The notes under the pieces: generated by a model
Told to the model about the DNA's origin: nothing
What the model saw: only the letters and a program-made list of their open reading frames with translations
The model's database searches: none
Program-made: the position numbers and the translations under genes
DNA from: Hygrophila difformis
Taxonomy: Eukaryota; Streptophyta; Magnoliopsida; Lamiales; Acanthaceae
Direction of reading: 5' to 3'
NCBI GenBank assembly: GCA_030278955.1
Contig: JAOANR010000010.1
Coordinates: forward strand, 13,065,086 to 13,129,085
DNA: 64,000 nt
Part shown: positions 21,461 through 31,840 of the stretch, piece by piece
Layout: each line of letters begins with the position of its first letter
Numbering within the stretch: the first letter of the stretch is position 1

Positions 21461-21960
21461 NNNNNNNNNNNNNNNNNNNNNNNNNNNNNNNNNNNNNNNN
21501 NNNNNNNNNNNNNNNNNNNNNNNNNNNNNNNNNNNNNNNNNNNNNNNNNNNNNNNNNNNNNNNNNNNNNNNNNNNNNNNNNNNNNNNNNNNNNNNNNNNN
21601 NNNNNNNNNNNNNNNNNNNNNNNNNNNNNNNNNNNNNNNNNNNNNNNNNNNNNNNNNNNNNNNNNNNNNNNNNNNNNNNNNNNNNNNNNNNNNNNNNNNN
21701 NNNNNNNNNNNNNNNNNNNNNNNNNNNNNNNNNNNNNNNNNNNNNNNNNNNNNNNNNNNNNNNNNNNNNNNNNNNNNNNNNNNNNNNNNNNNNNNNNNNN
21801 NNNNNNNNNNNNNNNNNNNNNNNNNNNNNNNNNNNNNNNNNNNNNNNNNNNNNNNNNNNNNNNNNNNNNNNNNNNNNNNNNNNNNNNNNNNNNNNNNNNN
21901 NNNNNNNNNNNNNNNNNNNNNNNNNNNNNNNNNNNNNNNNNNNNNNNNNNNNNNNNNNNN
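21461..21960. other. Assembly gap, 500 N
   Basis: Exactly 500 N. To its left pol of the Tat-type element is cut just upstream of RNase H. To its right a different sequence begins, a repeat-bearing LTR fragment. The 5' half of the Tat element and its 5' LTR should lie here. Confidence 0.98.
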
Positions 21961-22042
21961 AATGAAGAAAGAAGATGATCGGAGGTCAAAGGATGCAAAA
22001 TTTGGAATTTTCAACACTGGAAGGCTCCAGAATGCGCCACAT
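21961..22042. repeat. Left piece of an LTR-like sequence split by the chromovirus insertion
   Basis: It ends GGCTCCAGAATGCGCCACAT, which matches the repeat unit that resumes at 31841 to the right of the inserted element. The last five bases CACAT (22038-22042) are repeated at 31836-31840 and are the target-site duplication. Confidence 0.75.
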
Positions 22043-24833
22043 TGTAACACCCCGAATTTGATAACCCAGGCCGGGATGTCACCGCCGCAATTCCCTAGTA
22101 AGACACGGCTTCCCGAGCTTGCTAAGGAAATGCAAGGCTTGTGGGTATGAAAAAGATTTAAAAACATTTCAAGATTTAGTCCGGAAATTTATAATACTTA
22201 ATACGATAGTAGAAATTATCACGTACGGAAAATAAATAAAGTAAGTGCAGCGGAAAGTAAAATCACGGCCAACATGGCCAAATCCTCGGGTTTAACAGTC
22301 CCGGTAAAAACAGTACGATGCAGAAATTTAAAATGTCCATTATGATTTCCCCCAAGTGCATATGCAGTGCGTCACTCGACGTACTCTGTAAGAAAAAGAA
22401 ATGACAACGGTTGTCAGTATAAAAATATACTGAGTAAGTTAATCCCTAACTAACAAATAAAAGGGGTTACAAGTGTTTAAACTAAAGATTTCGCTTATCG
22501 TACGAGAATTTAAAAATACATGATTTATTAGCAGCGGAAAATTATGATTAAAGAACTTAATTTAAAAAGCGTAATCTAAAGCATAATTTAAGATGCATAA
22601 AATTTAAATACGTAATTAAAGACATGATAAATACGATTTAAGCATAATGAAACACTCACACGAGTCTTTTACTGTTCATCCCGTAAACTAAGAAGAGGAC
22701 ACCATACCGGGAGATCACTAACGAGGCAATCTCAACATAGGACCACTAACGAGGCAGTCCAAACAATGGGAGACCACTAACGAGGCAGTCTCAAAGATAG
22801 TAGGACCACTAACGAGGCGATCCACAAAGATAGTAGGACCACTAACGAGGCGATCCACAAAGATAGTAGGACCACTAACGAGGCAGTCCACAAATACAGC
22901 GCGCGAGATCACTAACGAGGCAATCTCAGATAGTAAGGAGACCACTAACGAGGCAGTCTCAAAGATAATGATAGTATGAAGATCGGCTCAGCCTAGTGAA
23001 CGGGATTTTTCGAAAGTTCGTATTTCAAAGTTATCAAAAGATCGATATCGCGTTTTCATAGTTCGAGTTTTCTCAAGTTCGAAAAATCCTATTCGAGGCA
23101 GTTTACGCCTTTCTTAATTTAAAATTCGTTTTTCCTCCAAAAATTCTGAAACTTGGCCAGTAATTGAAAAACACACACACGAACAACTTTCATGTTTTAA
23201 GTTTTTGGAAATAAGGTTCCGAAGTGAGTTAAAATTTGAGTTTATTGCAAAGAATAATTTACGTCTTAAAAACTGTTTTCGTCACAGGTTCGTGTAACAC
23301 CGATTAAAAATTCATTTCAAAACCAATCGATGTGAAATTTTTACAGTAACTACACGACACATTAAGGAACAACTTTCATGTTTTAAGTTTTTGGAAATAA
23401 TGAATTCTTGGTACTCAAAAATCGTGTGCAACACACTGCATACTTATGGCCCTTAAAACGAATTCAAAACAGTTCTAAAAACTTGGCCGATTGACATATC
23501 AAATGAACACCAAAATTCGTGAAATTTTGTAGGCATAATCTAGACACAATTATCTACAACTTTTGTTTAGAAATGCAAAGTTAAATCATTCGAAAAATGG
23601 GTGTAAAACATGCATCAAGTTGAATGAAGGAATCTGTCACAGATTTGAAACGTTCGGTTTGTTACAGAAAGTTCATGGCAAAAATTGGGATAGCAAAACT
23701 TAATGTCAATGGCTGAAATTTGGACACAAGATAGATAAAGGTGTTAGGAACAACTTTTATGTTGAAAAGTTTTCGGTTTGAATTCCCGAAGGTCGAGTTT
23801 TTGGCGAGTCATTAAAATTGGACGAAAATAGGGTTTTTGAAAACCGATTTTTGTTACAAGCCTATATCTCGAGATTTAAACAACAAACAACCGCATAAAT
23901 TTGTGAGTAAGGTGTTAACTTACTTAGAATGATGTTAGGGTCGCTGGATTGGGTTTCCGGATGTCCTAGGGTCACGACGAACGGCCAACTTCTCCGATCG
24001 CTTTTTGTTCGTTTTCCGACGTGAAATCGTAGTAAGGAAATAATGTTAGAATTCGAGTTTCAGAGATCTATGGACGAATTGAAACATTGCACACTGGCTT
24101 ACCAAGAGTCTAGAGGGCAGGGCTTGGTTCCTTTTGCCTTGTCGTCGCCGGAATACTCGCCGGAAAGTGGATTCGGAGGGATTTTGGACTTGGAGAGAAA
24201 ATTGAGGGTGGAGGCTGGTATGTTTCTGAAAACTTAGGGTTTGGGACGCCCTATTACCGTCCTATAGCCTTCCCTAAGGCTGGGATTCGGTTGCCATGGT
24301 TAGGGGTATGGTTTTTGTAAGAAAATCACCATGGAAGGAAAGTTTACACTTTCAGCACCTCTGGCGCGCTGGTGGCGCGCACCTAAGCTTTTGTCCGCGC
24401 GGAGCACGCGTGCCAGGCCTGGCGTCGCGACGCCCTTGGCCGCGCGGTGGCCGCGCGGCGGCGCGCGGACAGCGCGGGCCGGCCGGACCGGCCGGTTCGG
24501 CTCCGCGTGTTCCGTCGGGTCTTTCCTTGCTTTCCCCTATCGATTTTCTACGTGTTAGCTCGATTCCTTGGGTCGTCTCTAGTCCGAAATCCTTTCCTTA
24601 ATCTCGCTACGAGTTCGGCTTATCGCTCGCAACATTTCCGTATCCTAATTGGCTTAGTCTAAATTGGTTCCAACTCCTCCTATCGTCCTTGTGATCTAAT
24701 TCGTGATTTATTTTGTGATTTATTTCGTGACTGAACTTAGAAATTAGTTCTAAGCTGCCTACGTACCCTGTGAAGGGATCAAGTCATGACGTAGTTCAAA
24801 ACAATTTGAATTTGTTTTTCCTCGGGTGTTACA
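22043..24833 (-). repeat. 3' LTR of the chromovirus derivative (2791 bp)
   Basis: Begins TGTAACACCC and ends GGGTGTTACA, perfect terminal inverted repeats. It is a near copy of 29044-31835, differing by a few substitutions and a 1-bp indel (near 24317). It contains the eight-hairpin array (22709-22960) and a very GC-rich stretch (24365-24490). Open frames inside it (for example 24043-24237, 24296-24601) have no family resemblance and I do not regard them as genes. Confidence 0.93.
22709..22960 (-). repeat. Array of eight hairpins with invariant loop, 3' LTR copy
   Basis: Eight units share the core CACTAACGAGGC(A/G). The bases on either side pair and change together: GAGAT/ATCTC (units 1, 7), GAGAC/GTCTC (3, 8) and GGAC/GTCC (2, 6); units 4 and 5 have one mismatch (GGAC/GATCC). 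Spacers of 7-18 nt (AAAGATAGTA-like) are partly repeated. In the element's RNA (minus strand) the loop reads UGCCUCGUUAGUG. By position in the LTR the array probably lies in R or U5. Confidence 0.85.
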
Positions 24834-24848
24834 TCCTCCCCCCCTTAA
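24834..24848 (-). other. Polypurine tract of the chromovirus derivative
   Basis: The minus strand reads TAAGGGGGGGAGGA directly before the LTR start TGTAACACC. It is the expected plus-strand primer and confirms the minus orientation. Confidence 0.8.
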
Positions 24849-24856
24849 GAATACAG

Positions 24857-25135
24857 TTATGTCCCCATAACTGTGGTCGGGTCGTCTTGGAAGAGGGTAG
24901 GGTAACGTTGCCTCATGTCGGCTTCCAATTCCCAGGTTGCCGTCTCCGTCTCGTGGTTGGACCACAGGACCTTGACCATCTTTACAGTTTTATTCCTTGT
25001 CACCCTTTCCTTGTGGTCGAGTATTTGCACCGGGGTTTCTTCATAGGTCAAGTCATCATCCAATTCGATTACGTCCGGTTGGAGTACATGCGATGTGTCG
25101 GGCAAATACTTCTTTAGTTGGGGGTCGTGGAACAC
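24857..25135 (-). pseudogene. Remnant of chromovirus pol: integrase tail and chromodomain
   Basis: About 92 residues reading FHDPQLKKYLPD..HVLQPDVIEL, LTYEETPVQILD, RNKTVKMVKVLWSNHETETA, then TWELEADMRQRYPTLF. This is the end of a Tekay-like chromovirus polyprotein: the last integrase segment and a chromodomain (Val-Lys-Val-Leu-Trp and Thr-Trp-Glu core). Chromodomains direct integration toward marked heterochromatin. The similarity stops abruptly near 25135-25140, where a small deletion also disturbs the frame, so this is the right-hand edge of the internal deletion. As it lacks any catalytic part it is not functional alone. Confidence 0.85.
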
Positions 25136-25139
25136 ATTG

Positions 25140-26221
25140 TGGTCACGAGCAAACGGTGGTGGGGTCGTTAGTTAACATGCCGCTCTCATTTCCCTACGGA
25201 ATTTCTTAGGGTCCCTAGGTATTTACGTCCCGGGGGTTTCCCGTAGTCCTGCGAAAGGAGGGCGTGAGGCAATTCCGCCGTCCTTGCCCGGAATAATGCC
25301 AGGCGATGCTCCATGTCGACGTATTTCTCTGTCAATGTATGCCCGGGTTCAGTGAGGAGCGTAGAGCGAAAGAGATCGAGCAGAACAGGAAAGATAAAAC
25401 TCCACCCGGGTCCCGCGCGGTGGCCGCGCGTTGGCGCGCGGGGAGCGCGCGGCAACCCCTGTTCGAAAAAAATAGGGCTCGCGCTCCGCGCGAGCCACTT
25501 CCCCCATTTCTCATCCGAGAACACACCCCCAATTCTCTCTAAATCCGGCGAGTTACCTTCCTTTTTGCTCGATTTCGACTTCAATTTCACTCATCCAGGT
25601 ACGATTCTACTAAACCCACTTCCTAATTTCAACTTTTATGTTTTGAATGATTCGATTTGTGAAGAGATTTAGGAAATTAGGGTTTGTGTACAAAAATTGG
25701 GGGTTTATGATTTTTAGGCTGGATTTGTGCAATTTAGCAAGTGTATGTGGCAATTGTTGTTACTCTTGTTGCCTTGCCTATGTTTATGTTATAATGTGTT
25801 TATGTTTTTGGCAATTTCTTGTTGAATTCGAATCCTTAGAAAGGCTTATGAAGTTACTGGTGCTGGGTTGCTGTTGGGGTGTGATTATTGGTTTGTTCCC
25901 TCGTTGTTTAGTGCTGTAGGATTTGCCGTATTGTTATTAGAATGATTGTTTCGTTCTGTGGGCGATTTCCGTGTGTTGTTAGTAACTTAGGTTTTGGTTT
26001 ATTGTGCACATGACGTGTTCGACGAAATGCCACATAGGGTTTAGGCACTAGTTTTAGCATATTCTTGTCTAGGTCACCTCCTGGTTGGTCTTAGTAAACG
26101 GTAGGATTTGTTGTTCTTACGGTACATTCACGTTGGAACTATATATTAATGCCCTATTCGTATTTTCTCTTGACTTCTGTGTGGGACTTAGCCTTATAAT
26201 TGGTGTTTGGTAACTTGCAGG
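25140..26221 (+). promoter_or_regulatory. Promoter/leader region of the antisense gene, with a likely 5'-UTR intron
   Basis: No convincing coding sequence. A GC-rich block (25410-25460) shares an 18-base string (CCGCGCGGTGGCCGCGCG) with the LTR near 24440. It is followed by a pyrimidine-rich leader (25500-25598) ending TCATCCAG|GTACGA, a donor with GT at 25599. The acceptor AACTTGCAG lies at 26212-26220, just before the ATG at 26222. The intron would be about 620 bp. The arrangement mirrors the PMD gene in the Tat element. Confidence 0.5.
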
Positions 26222-27556
26222 ATGTTGCTCTTTTTGTGGGTCGTTTTGGCGTCTCTCATGTGTCCTCCGAGGACTAGGAGACGGGTTGCTGACGAGGCTG
26301 GCCCCAGTCATGCTGCTCCGGCGATGCCGGATTTCGACGAGAGCGAGTCAGAGGAGGATGAGGCGCAGAGGGGCCCGCGTCTCAGGGGCCTCCCGGACGA
26401 GGTGCGTCCTCACCGGCATGATAGGTTCCGGTTTAGGACGAGGGCTGCCCAGGACTTTTATTTCGACGAGCTTCGTCGAAACAGGTCTTACGTCCCTGAG
26501 AGAGGCATATATCCTCTTCATATGGGCGATGACAGGGTCAGTGCGGTCTTGGAGTATTTACAGTGGACTGGTCTGGCACGTCACCCCGAGGGCGTCGCCT
26601 CCGGTTATTTGGCTCTGGAGGTTATTGCCAACATCGGCGGTCTCGGGGAGGGTGACGATCTATCCCGAGTATGGGTCCGTGGTCGCTATCTCGACTTCAG
26701 TGCTCGGGCGATCAACGTCTATTTTGGCTTGCCCGACGATGGCGTTTTCCGGCCCCAGCCTGAGGGGCGCGTTCTTGCTCCTGCGTGGAACACCTTATGC
26801 ACCCTAGTGCCTCCTGCGTTCGAGCACAGTCATGAGCTTCGTTTGACGTCGATGGACTCCCCTTGGCGAGAGCTCGCTCAGCTATGGTTCGGGCGTGTCC
26901 GGCCGATGTCCCGGAGCCACATTGTCTTGGACCACGTCTACGAGACCATTTGCTTCATCGCGCGGGACGGTAGGGTGAATGTAGGGGCTTGCATCGAGGA
27001 CAACTTGCGGGGTATGCGCAGAGGACGAGGGAGTAGGGTGATTACCCATGTTCACCTCATCTGTGGGTTGTGCGCGGCACAGGGGATTCGCACTACACCG
27101 GAGACAGATCCGTACGACCTAGCACCTGGCCGTTGCTACCGTATTCCGTCTTATGCTGAGCGGCGTAGCGCCTTACGTCGTGGGGCTCCACGTGCTGTAC
27201 TTCGCCCGCAGCCTGATGACGGCGGCCTGATCCTCGTTGTACCACCGGAGCAGCCACCCCCTCCTCCAGTGGTTCCACCTCCTGCTGGGGCACCTCCTGC
27301 CGTGGCACCTCAGGGGCAGGAGATGATTCAGATGCTGCAGATGATGCAGGAGATGCGGGTCGGTATGGATGCCGGGTTTGCAGCCGGGCAGGCTCGTTAT
27401 GACGCCCTCGACGCTAGGTTGGACCTCTATCAGACCCGCATGGACTCGTTTGCTACGAGGCAGGCTCAGCAGCAGGCCACCATGTCCGACATGTACGCCT
27501 ATGTGCGGCAGATGGATGACTTCATGCGCCGACAGTTCCCGCCTCCCGATCAGTGA
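26222..27556 (+). CDS. Putative plant transposon protein domain gene, antisense in the chromovirus derivative
   Basis: 444 residues from the ATG at 26222; an alternative start at 26258 (MCPPRTRRR) is equally plausible, since the first 12 residues are only a short hydrophobic run. After an acidic stretch come YVPERGIY, VRGRYLDFSARAINVYFGLP, PWRELAQLWFGRVRPMSRSH, FIARDGRVNVGACIEDN and VITHVHLICGLCAAQGI. This order (fold region, V.GR.vdFS..aIN..fGLPD, rP.SH..., vdVG..I, lIt.LC...G) is the putative plant transposon protein domain also found in Athila-type ORF1 and many plant TE proteins. The C-terminus is Pro-rich, then Met/Gln coiled coil with MDD, ending PPPDQ. The frame is intact and GC-rich compared with the LTR's AT-rich parts. 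It opposes the element's own transcript. Molecular role unknown. Confidence 0.75.
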   Translation: MLLFLWVVLASLMCPPRTRRRVADEAGPSHAAPAMPDFDESESEEDEAQRGPRLRGLPDEVRPHRHDRFRFRTRAAQDFYFDELRRNRSYVPERGIYPLHMGDDRVSAVLEYLQWTGLARHPEGVASGYLALEVIANIGGLGEGDDLSRVWVRGRYLDFSARAINVYFGLPDDGVFRPQPEGRVLAPAWNTLCTLVPPAFEHSHELRLTSMDSPWRELAQLWFGRVRPMSRSHIVLDHVYETICFIARDGRVNVGACIEDNLRGMRRGRGSRVITHVHLICGLCAAQGIRTTPETDPYDLAPGRCYRIPSYAERRSALRRGAPRAVLRPQPDDGGLILVVPPEQPPPPPVVPPPAGAPPAVAPQGQEMIQMLQMMQEMRVGMDAGFAAGQARYDALDARLDLYQTRMDSFATRQAQQQATMSDMYAYVRQMDDFMRRQFPPPDQ

Positions 27557-28126
27557 TGTCTCCCTTTGGTTTCGTGTTTTCGTTTAGGTTTTGCGTTTAG
27601 ACGTACTTTGTTTAGGCTCCTCCTTATGAGGACGTTGATGTTGCCTGGTGTTTGGGATTTATATTTTCGTTATGTTGTTGCTTAGTTAGGTGCTTGACAT
27701 GTGTTAGTTGTTTGCTGTTGTTTAGAACCATGGTTTAATTGTTCTGTCCATTTTATGGTTTGAGATGTTCTGGATTTACTGTTACCTTCCTATCGTATCT
27801 ACATGTGTGTGGGTTGCCCAACAGTACTTACACTGTTGCTTGACTAAACCGCTTCAAGGAACTTAGATAAACTAGTGTGATTAAGATGTAAGGGGTAGAG
27901 TTTATATGTTAAATAAATAGCTGCTTGCAAGGGGAAAATTTTATTGAATGAAGGTTAGTCTTTTAATAGGTATCAATTTATTGGGGTTTTCTTGTAAAGG
28001 TTGCTGGAATTTATTTATTTATATGTACGTATTTTATTATCTTTATTATTATTATTTCCATTGTTATTTTTATATTTTTTTATTTTCATTTATTATTATT
28101 ATTATTATTATATTTTTGTTTTTATG

Positions 28127-28159
<33 letters not shown>

Positions 28160-28328
28160 TATTTTTTTTTTTTTTTTGTAGGTTTCCCTCCTTGATTATG
28201 GTAGTTAAAGAACTAAATGAAATAAATTTAAATAGGCTTGTATTTTATTACTCAAGAATTTTGGTTTACAAGCATTCGAAATAGAAATAGCAATGGTGCA
28301 TCAGTATGGATCCCTAAATCTAGGGTGA
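27557..28328. other. 3' region of the antisense gene and AT-rich spacer
   Basis: T- and G-rich 3'-UTR-like sequence to about 27800, then AT-rich DNA with a long run of ATT trinucleotides and T homopolymer (28030-28180). No coding frame is seen. The trinucleotide run is a simple repeat likely to vary in length. Confidence 0.55.
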
Positions 28329-28706
28329 CTAGGCAGGTATATCCTCGATGGGATCGTCCTCGTCACTGGATATGTCAATGGGAATGGGCGTCCCCACCGG
28401 GCTCGGGCTCGGAGGGAAGATGTCGGCCTCTAGGCCCAGTAGCTCAGCTGCTAAGTGTCCTATTTGCATCATCAGTTCGTTATCCTTGTTTTGGAGCGCC
28501 ACCACTAGTGTTTGGAGTTCGGCGACTTGGGCCTTGAGTTGGGTTATTTCGTGATGGTCAGCTTCCCTAAGATTTCTCAGATAGTCCACGTTACTCTCTA
28601 GATGCCCCACTCGAGCTTTGAAGTGATTGACATGCTGTTGGGACTCGAGGTATGCATTGGTCAGTTTCATCATCAGGTTGGTCATGTTCGCGTTCGGTTC
28701 GGCCAT
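28329..28706 (-). CDS. Small coiled-coil protein in sense orientation near the 5' LTR
   Basis: 125 residues, MAEPNANMTNLMMKL..., starting about 320 bp downstream of the primer-binding site, the place where gag normally begins. Nearly the whole first 95 residues form a heptad-rich coiled coil (HFKARVGHLESNVDYL, QLKAQVAELQTLVVAL). It is followed by a PSPSPVGTP stretch and an acidic tail (DISSDEDDPIEDIPA). No zinc knuckle or capsid homology is seen, so I do not call it gag. It could be a remnant of a leader ORF or an oligomerising helper protein; it is the only sense ORF kept intact in the element. No closer identification is possible from sequence. Confidence 0.5.
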   Translation of the reverse strand: MAEPNANMTNLMMKLTNAYLESQQHVNHFKARVGHLESNVDYLRNLREADHHEITQLKAQVAELQTLVVALQNKDNELMMQIGHLAAELLGLEADIFPPSPSPVGTPIPIDISSDEDDPIEDIPA

Positions 28707-29029
28707 CTATTGTCAACAAGGGAGGTTAGAGTTAGATGTTTTTCAGGCAAAGTTAAGATATGCATAATTTAATTCTATATGCAACATGCAAGTGCAAGTC
28801 CCTTCCCCCATAAAATTTTAGTTTAAAATAAATTGCTAAGGGTTGGGCCTCTATAGTGGGCCAAAATTTAATATTTCTTGGGCTAAGATTTGGGCTATGT
28901 AAAAAGGATTATAGATTTTTGGGCTAAAAATAGTACTAGTAGTCAAATAAATAAATTTTAGAAGAAATATTACTTGGGCTTAAAAATATTGGTTTAAAAT
29001 AATAGTAGTAGCTTTAAAAATTTTCCGGT

Positions 29030-29040
29030 CTCTGATACCA
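29030..29040 (-). other. Primer-binding site (initiator tRNA-Met type)
   Basis: The minus strand reads TGGTATCAGAG three bases after the LTR end, the standard complement of the 3' end of plant initiator tRNA-Met used by chromoviruses and many other LTR elements. It identifies 29044-31835 as the 5' LTR. Confidence 0.9.
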
Positions 29041-29043
29041 ACT

Positions 29044-31835
29044 TGTAACACCCCGAATTTGATAACCCAGGCCGGGATGTCACCGCCGCAATTCCCTAGT
29101 AAGACACGGCTTCCCGAGCTTGCTAAGGAAATGCAAGGCTTGTGGGTATGAAAAAGATTTAAAAACATTTCAAGATTTAGTCCGGAAATTTATAATACTT
29201 AATACGATAGTAGAAATTATCACGTACGGAAAATAAATAAAGTAAGTGCAGCGGAAAGTAAAATCACGGCCAACATGGCCAAATCCTCGGGTTTAACAGT
29301 CCCGGTAAAAACAGTACGATGCAGAAATTTAAAATGTCCATTATGATTTCCCCCAAGTGCATATGCAGTGCGTCACTCGACGTACTCTGTAAGAAAAAGA
29401 AATGACAACGGTTGTCAGTATAAAAATATACTGAGTAAGTTAATCCCTAACTAACAAATAAAAGGGGTTACAAGTGTTTAAACTAAAGATTTCGCTTATC
29501 GTACGAGAATTTAAAAATACATGATTTATTAGCAGCGGAAAATTATGATTAAAGAACTTAATTTAAAAAGCGTAATCTAAAGCATAATTTAAGATGCATA
29601 AAATTTAAATACGTAATTAAAGACATGATAAATACGATTTAAGCATAATGAAACACTCACACGAGTCTTTTACTGTTCATCCCGTAAACTAAGAAGAGGA
29701 CACCATACCGGGAGATCACTAACGAGGCAATCTCAACATAGGACCACTAACGAGGCAGTCCAAACAATGGGAGACCACTAACGAGGCAGTCTCAAAGATA
29801 GTAGGACCACTAACGAGGCGATCCACAAAGATAGTAGGACCACTAACGAGGCGATCCACAAAGATAGTAGGACCACTAACGAGGCAGTCCACAAATACAG
29901 CGCGCGAGATCACTAACGAGGCAATCTCAGATAGTAAGGAGACCACTAACGAGGCAGTCTCAAAGATAATGATAGTATGAAGATCGGCTCAGCCTAGTGA
30001 ACGGGATTTTTCGAAAGTTCGTATTTCAAAGTTATCAAAAGATCGATATCGCGTTTTCATAGTTCGAGTTTTCTCAAGTTCGAAAAATCCTATTCGAGGC
30101 AGTTTACGCCTTTCTTAATTTAAAATTCGTTTTTCCTCCAAAAATTCTGAAACTTGGCCAGTAATTCAAAAACACACACACGAACAACTTTCATGTTTTA
30201 AGTTTTTGGAAATAAGGTTCCGAAGTGAGTTAAAATTTGAGTTTATTGCAAAGAATAATTTACGTCTTAAAAACTGTTTTCGTCACAGGTTCGTGTAACA
30301 CCGATTAAAAATTCATTTCAAAACCAATCGATGTGAAATTTTTACAGTAACTACACGACACATTAAGGAACAACTTTCATGTTTTAAGTTTTTGGAAATA
30401 ATGAATTCTTGGTACTCAAAAATCGTGTGCAACACACTGCATACTTATGGCCCTTAAAACGAATTCAAAACAGTTCTAAAAACTTGGCCGATTGACATAT
30501 CAAATGAACACCAAAATTCGTGAAATTTTGTAGGCATAATCTAGACACAATTATCTACAACTTTTGTTTAGAAATGCAAAGTTAAATCATTCGAAAAATG
30601 GGTGTAAAACATGCATCAAGTTGAATGAAGGAATCTGTCACAGATTTGAAACGTTCGGTTTGTTACAGAAAGTTCATGGCGAAAATTGGGATAGCAAAAC
30701 TTAATGTCAATGGCTGAAATTTGGACACAAGATAGATAAAGGTGTTAGGAACAACTTTTATGTTGAAAAGTTTTCGGTTTGAATTCCCGAAGGTCGAGTT
30801 TTTGGCGAGTCTTTAAAATTGGACGAAAATAGGGTTTTTGAAAACCGATTTTTGTTACAAGCCTATATCTCGAGATTTAAACAACAAACAACCGCATAAA
30901 TTTGTGAATAAGGTGTTAACTTACTTAGAATGATGTTAGGGTCGCTGGATTGGGTTTCCGGATGTCCTAGGGTCACGACGAACGGCCAACTTCTCCGATC
31001 GCTTTTTGTTCGTTTTCCGACGTGAAATCGTAGTAAGGAAATAATGTTAGAATTCGAGTTTCAGAGATCTATGGACGAATTGAAACATTGCACACTGGCT
31101 TACCAAGAGTCTAGAGGGCAGGGCTTGGTTCCTTTTGCCTTGTCGTCGCCGGAATACTCGCCGGAAAGTGGATTCGGAGGGATTTTGGACTTGGAGAGAA
31201 AATTGAGGGTGGAGGCTGGTATGTTTCTGAAAACTTAGGGTTTGGGACGCCCTATTACCGTCCTATAGCCTTCCCTAAGGCTGGGATTCGGTTGCCATGG
31301 TTAGGGGTATGGTTTTTGGCAAGAAAATCACCATGGAAGGAAAGTTTACACTTTCAGCACCTCTGGCGCGCTGGTGGCGCGCACCTAAGCTTTTGTCCGC
31401 GCGGAGCACGCGTGCCAGGCCTGGCGTCGCGACGCCCTTGGCCGCGCGGTGGCCGCGCGGCGGCGCGCGGACAGCGCGGGCCGGCCGGACCGGCCGGTTC
31501 GGCTCCGCGTGTTCCGTCGGGTCTTTCCTTGCTTTCCCCTATCGATTTTCTACGTGTTAGCTCGATTCCTTGGGTCGTCTCTAGTCCGAAATCCTTTCCT
31601 TAATCTCGCTACGAGTTCGGCTTATCGCTCGCAACATTTCCGTATCCTAATTGGCTTAGTCTAAATTGGTTCCAACTCCTCCTATCGTCCTTGTGATCTA
31701 ATTCGTGATTTATTTTGTGATTTATTTCGTGACTGAACTTAGAAATTAGTTCTAAGCTGCCTACGTACCCTGTGAAGGGATCAAGTCATGACGTAGTTCA
31801 AAACAATTTGAATTTGTTTTTCCTCGGGTGTTACA
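29044..31835 (-). repeat. 5' LTR of the chromovirus derivative (2792 bp)
   Basis: TGTAACACCC to GGGTGTTACA, nearly identical to the 3' LTR. Differences noticed: near 30167, 30680, 30813, 30907 and 31318. It is followed by the target duplication CACAT (31836-31840). On the minus strand its U3 end is at 31835. The GC-rich block (31365-31490) lies early in the LTR and the hairpin array (29710-29961) in its last third. Confidence 0.93.
29710..29961 (-). repeat. Array of eight hairpins with invariant loop, 5' LTR copy
   Basis: Identical in all units to the copy at 22709-22960. If transcription starts in mid-LTR, this copy would lie in the 5' leader of the genomic RNA and the other in its 3' end, places where retroelement RNAs keep packaging, dimerisation or regulatory structures. 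That location is inference; no start site is mapped. Confidence 0.8.
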
Positions 31836-31840
31836 CACAT

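Larger units (their letters stand above)
22043..31835 (-). mobile_element. Non-autonomous chromovirus-derived LTR retrotransposon (LARD type), complete and young
   Basis: 9793 bp bounded by two nearly identical LTRs, with 5-bp target duplications CACAT on both sides. On the minus strand: 5' LTR (31835-29044), a primer-binding site matching initiator tRNA-Met (29040-29030), a small coiled-coil ORF (28706-28329), an antisense gene (26222-27556 on +), a pol remnant that keeps only the chromodomain end (25135-24857), a polypurine tract and the 3' LTR (24833-22043). Gag, protease, reverse transcriptase and most of integrase are absent, so it must move with proteins from a related chromovirus. I find only about six differences between the 2.8-kb LTRs (near 0.2%), which means a very recent insertion. 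Confidence 0.9.

Noticed and set aside
22718..22945. 75-residue frame on the minus strand over the hairpin array, also at 29719-29946
   Set aside because: The frame is a by-product of the repeat units; no start context or homology.
22700..22965. CRISPR-like array (regular short repeats with spacers), also at 29700-29965
   Set aside because: Plant nuclear LTR, spacers partly identical, repeats palindromic with changing stems, no cas genes. It is an LTR-internal hairpin array.
24296..24662. Overlapping GC-rich open frames in the LTR, also at 31292-31664
   Set aside because: Stops are rare because the stretch is GC-rich. No family resemblance, and the three frames are equally open.
25186..25590. 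134-residue minus-strand frame in the chromovirus derivative
   Set aside because: No recognisable domain; it overlaps the GC-rich leader of the antisense gene. It may include unrecognised polyprotein debris, but I cannot support it.
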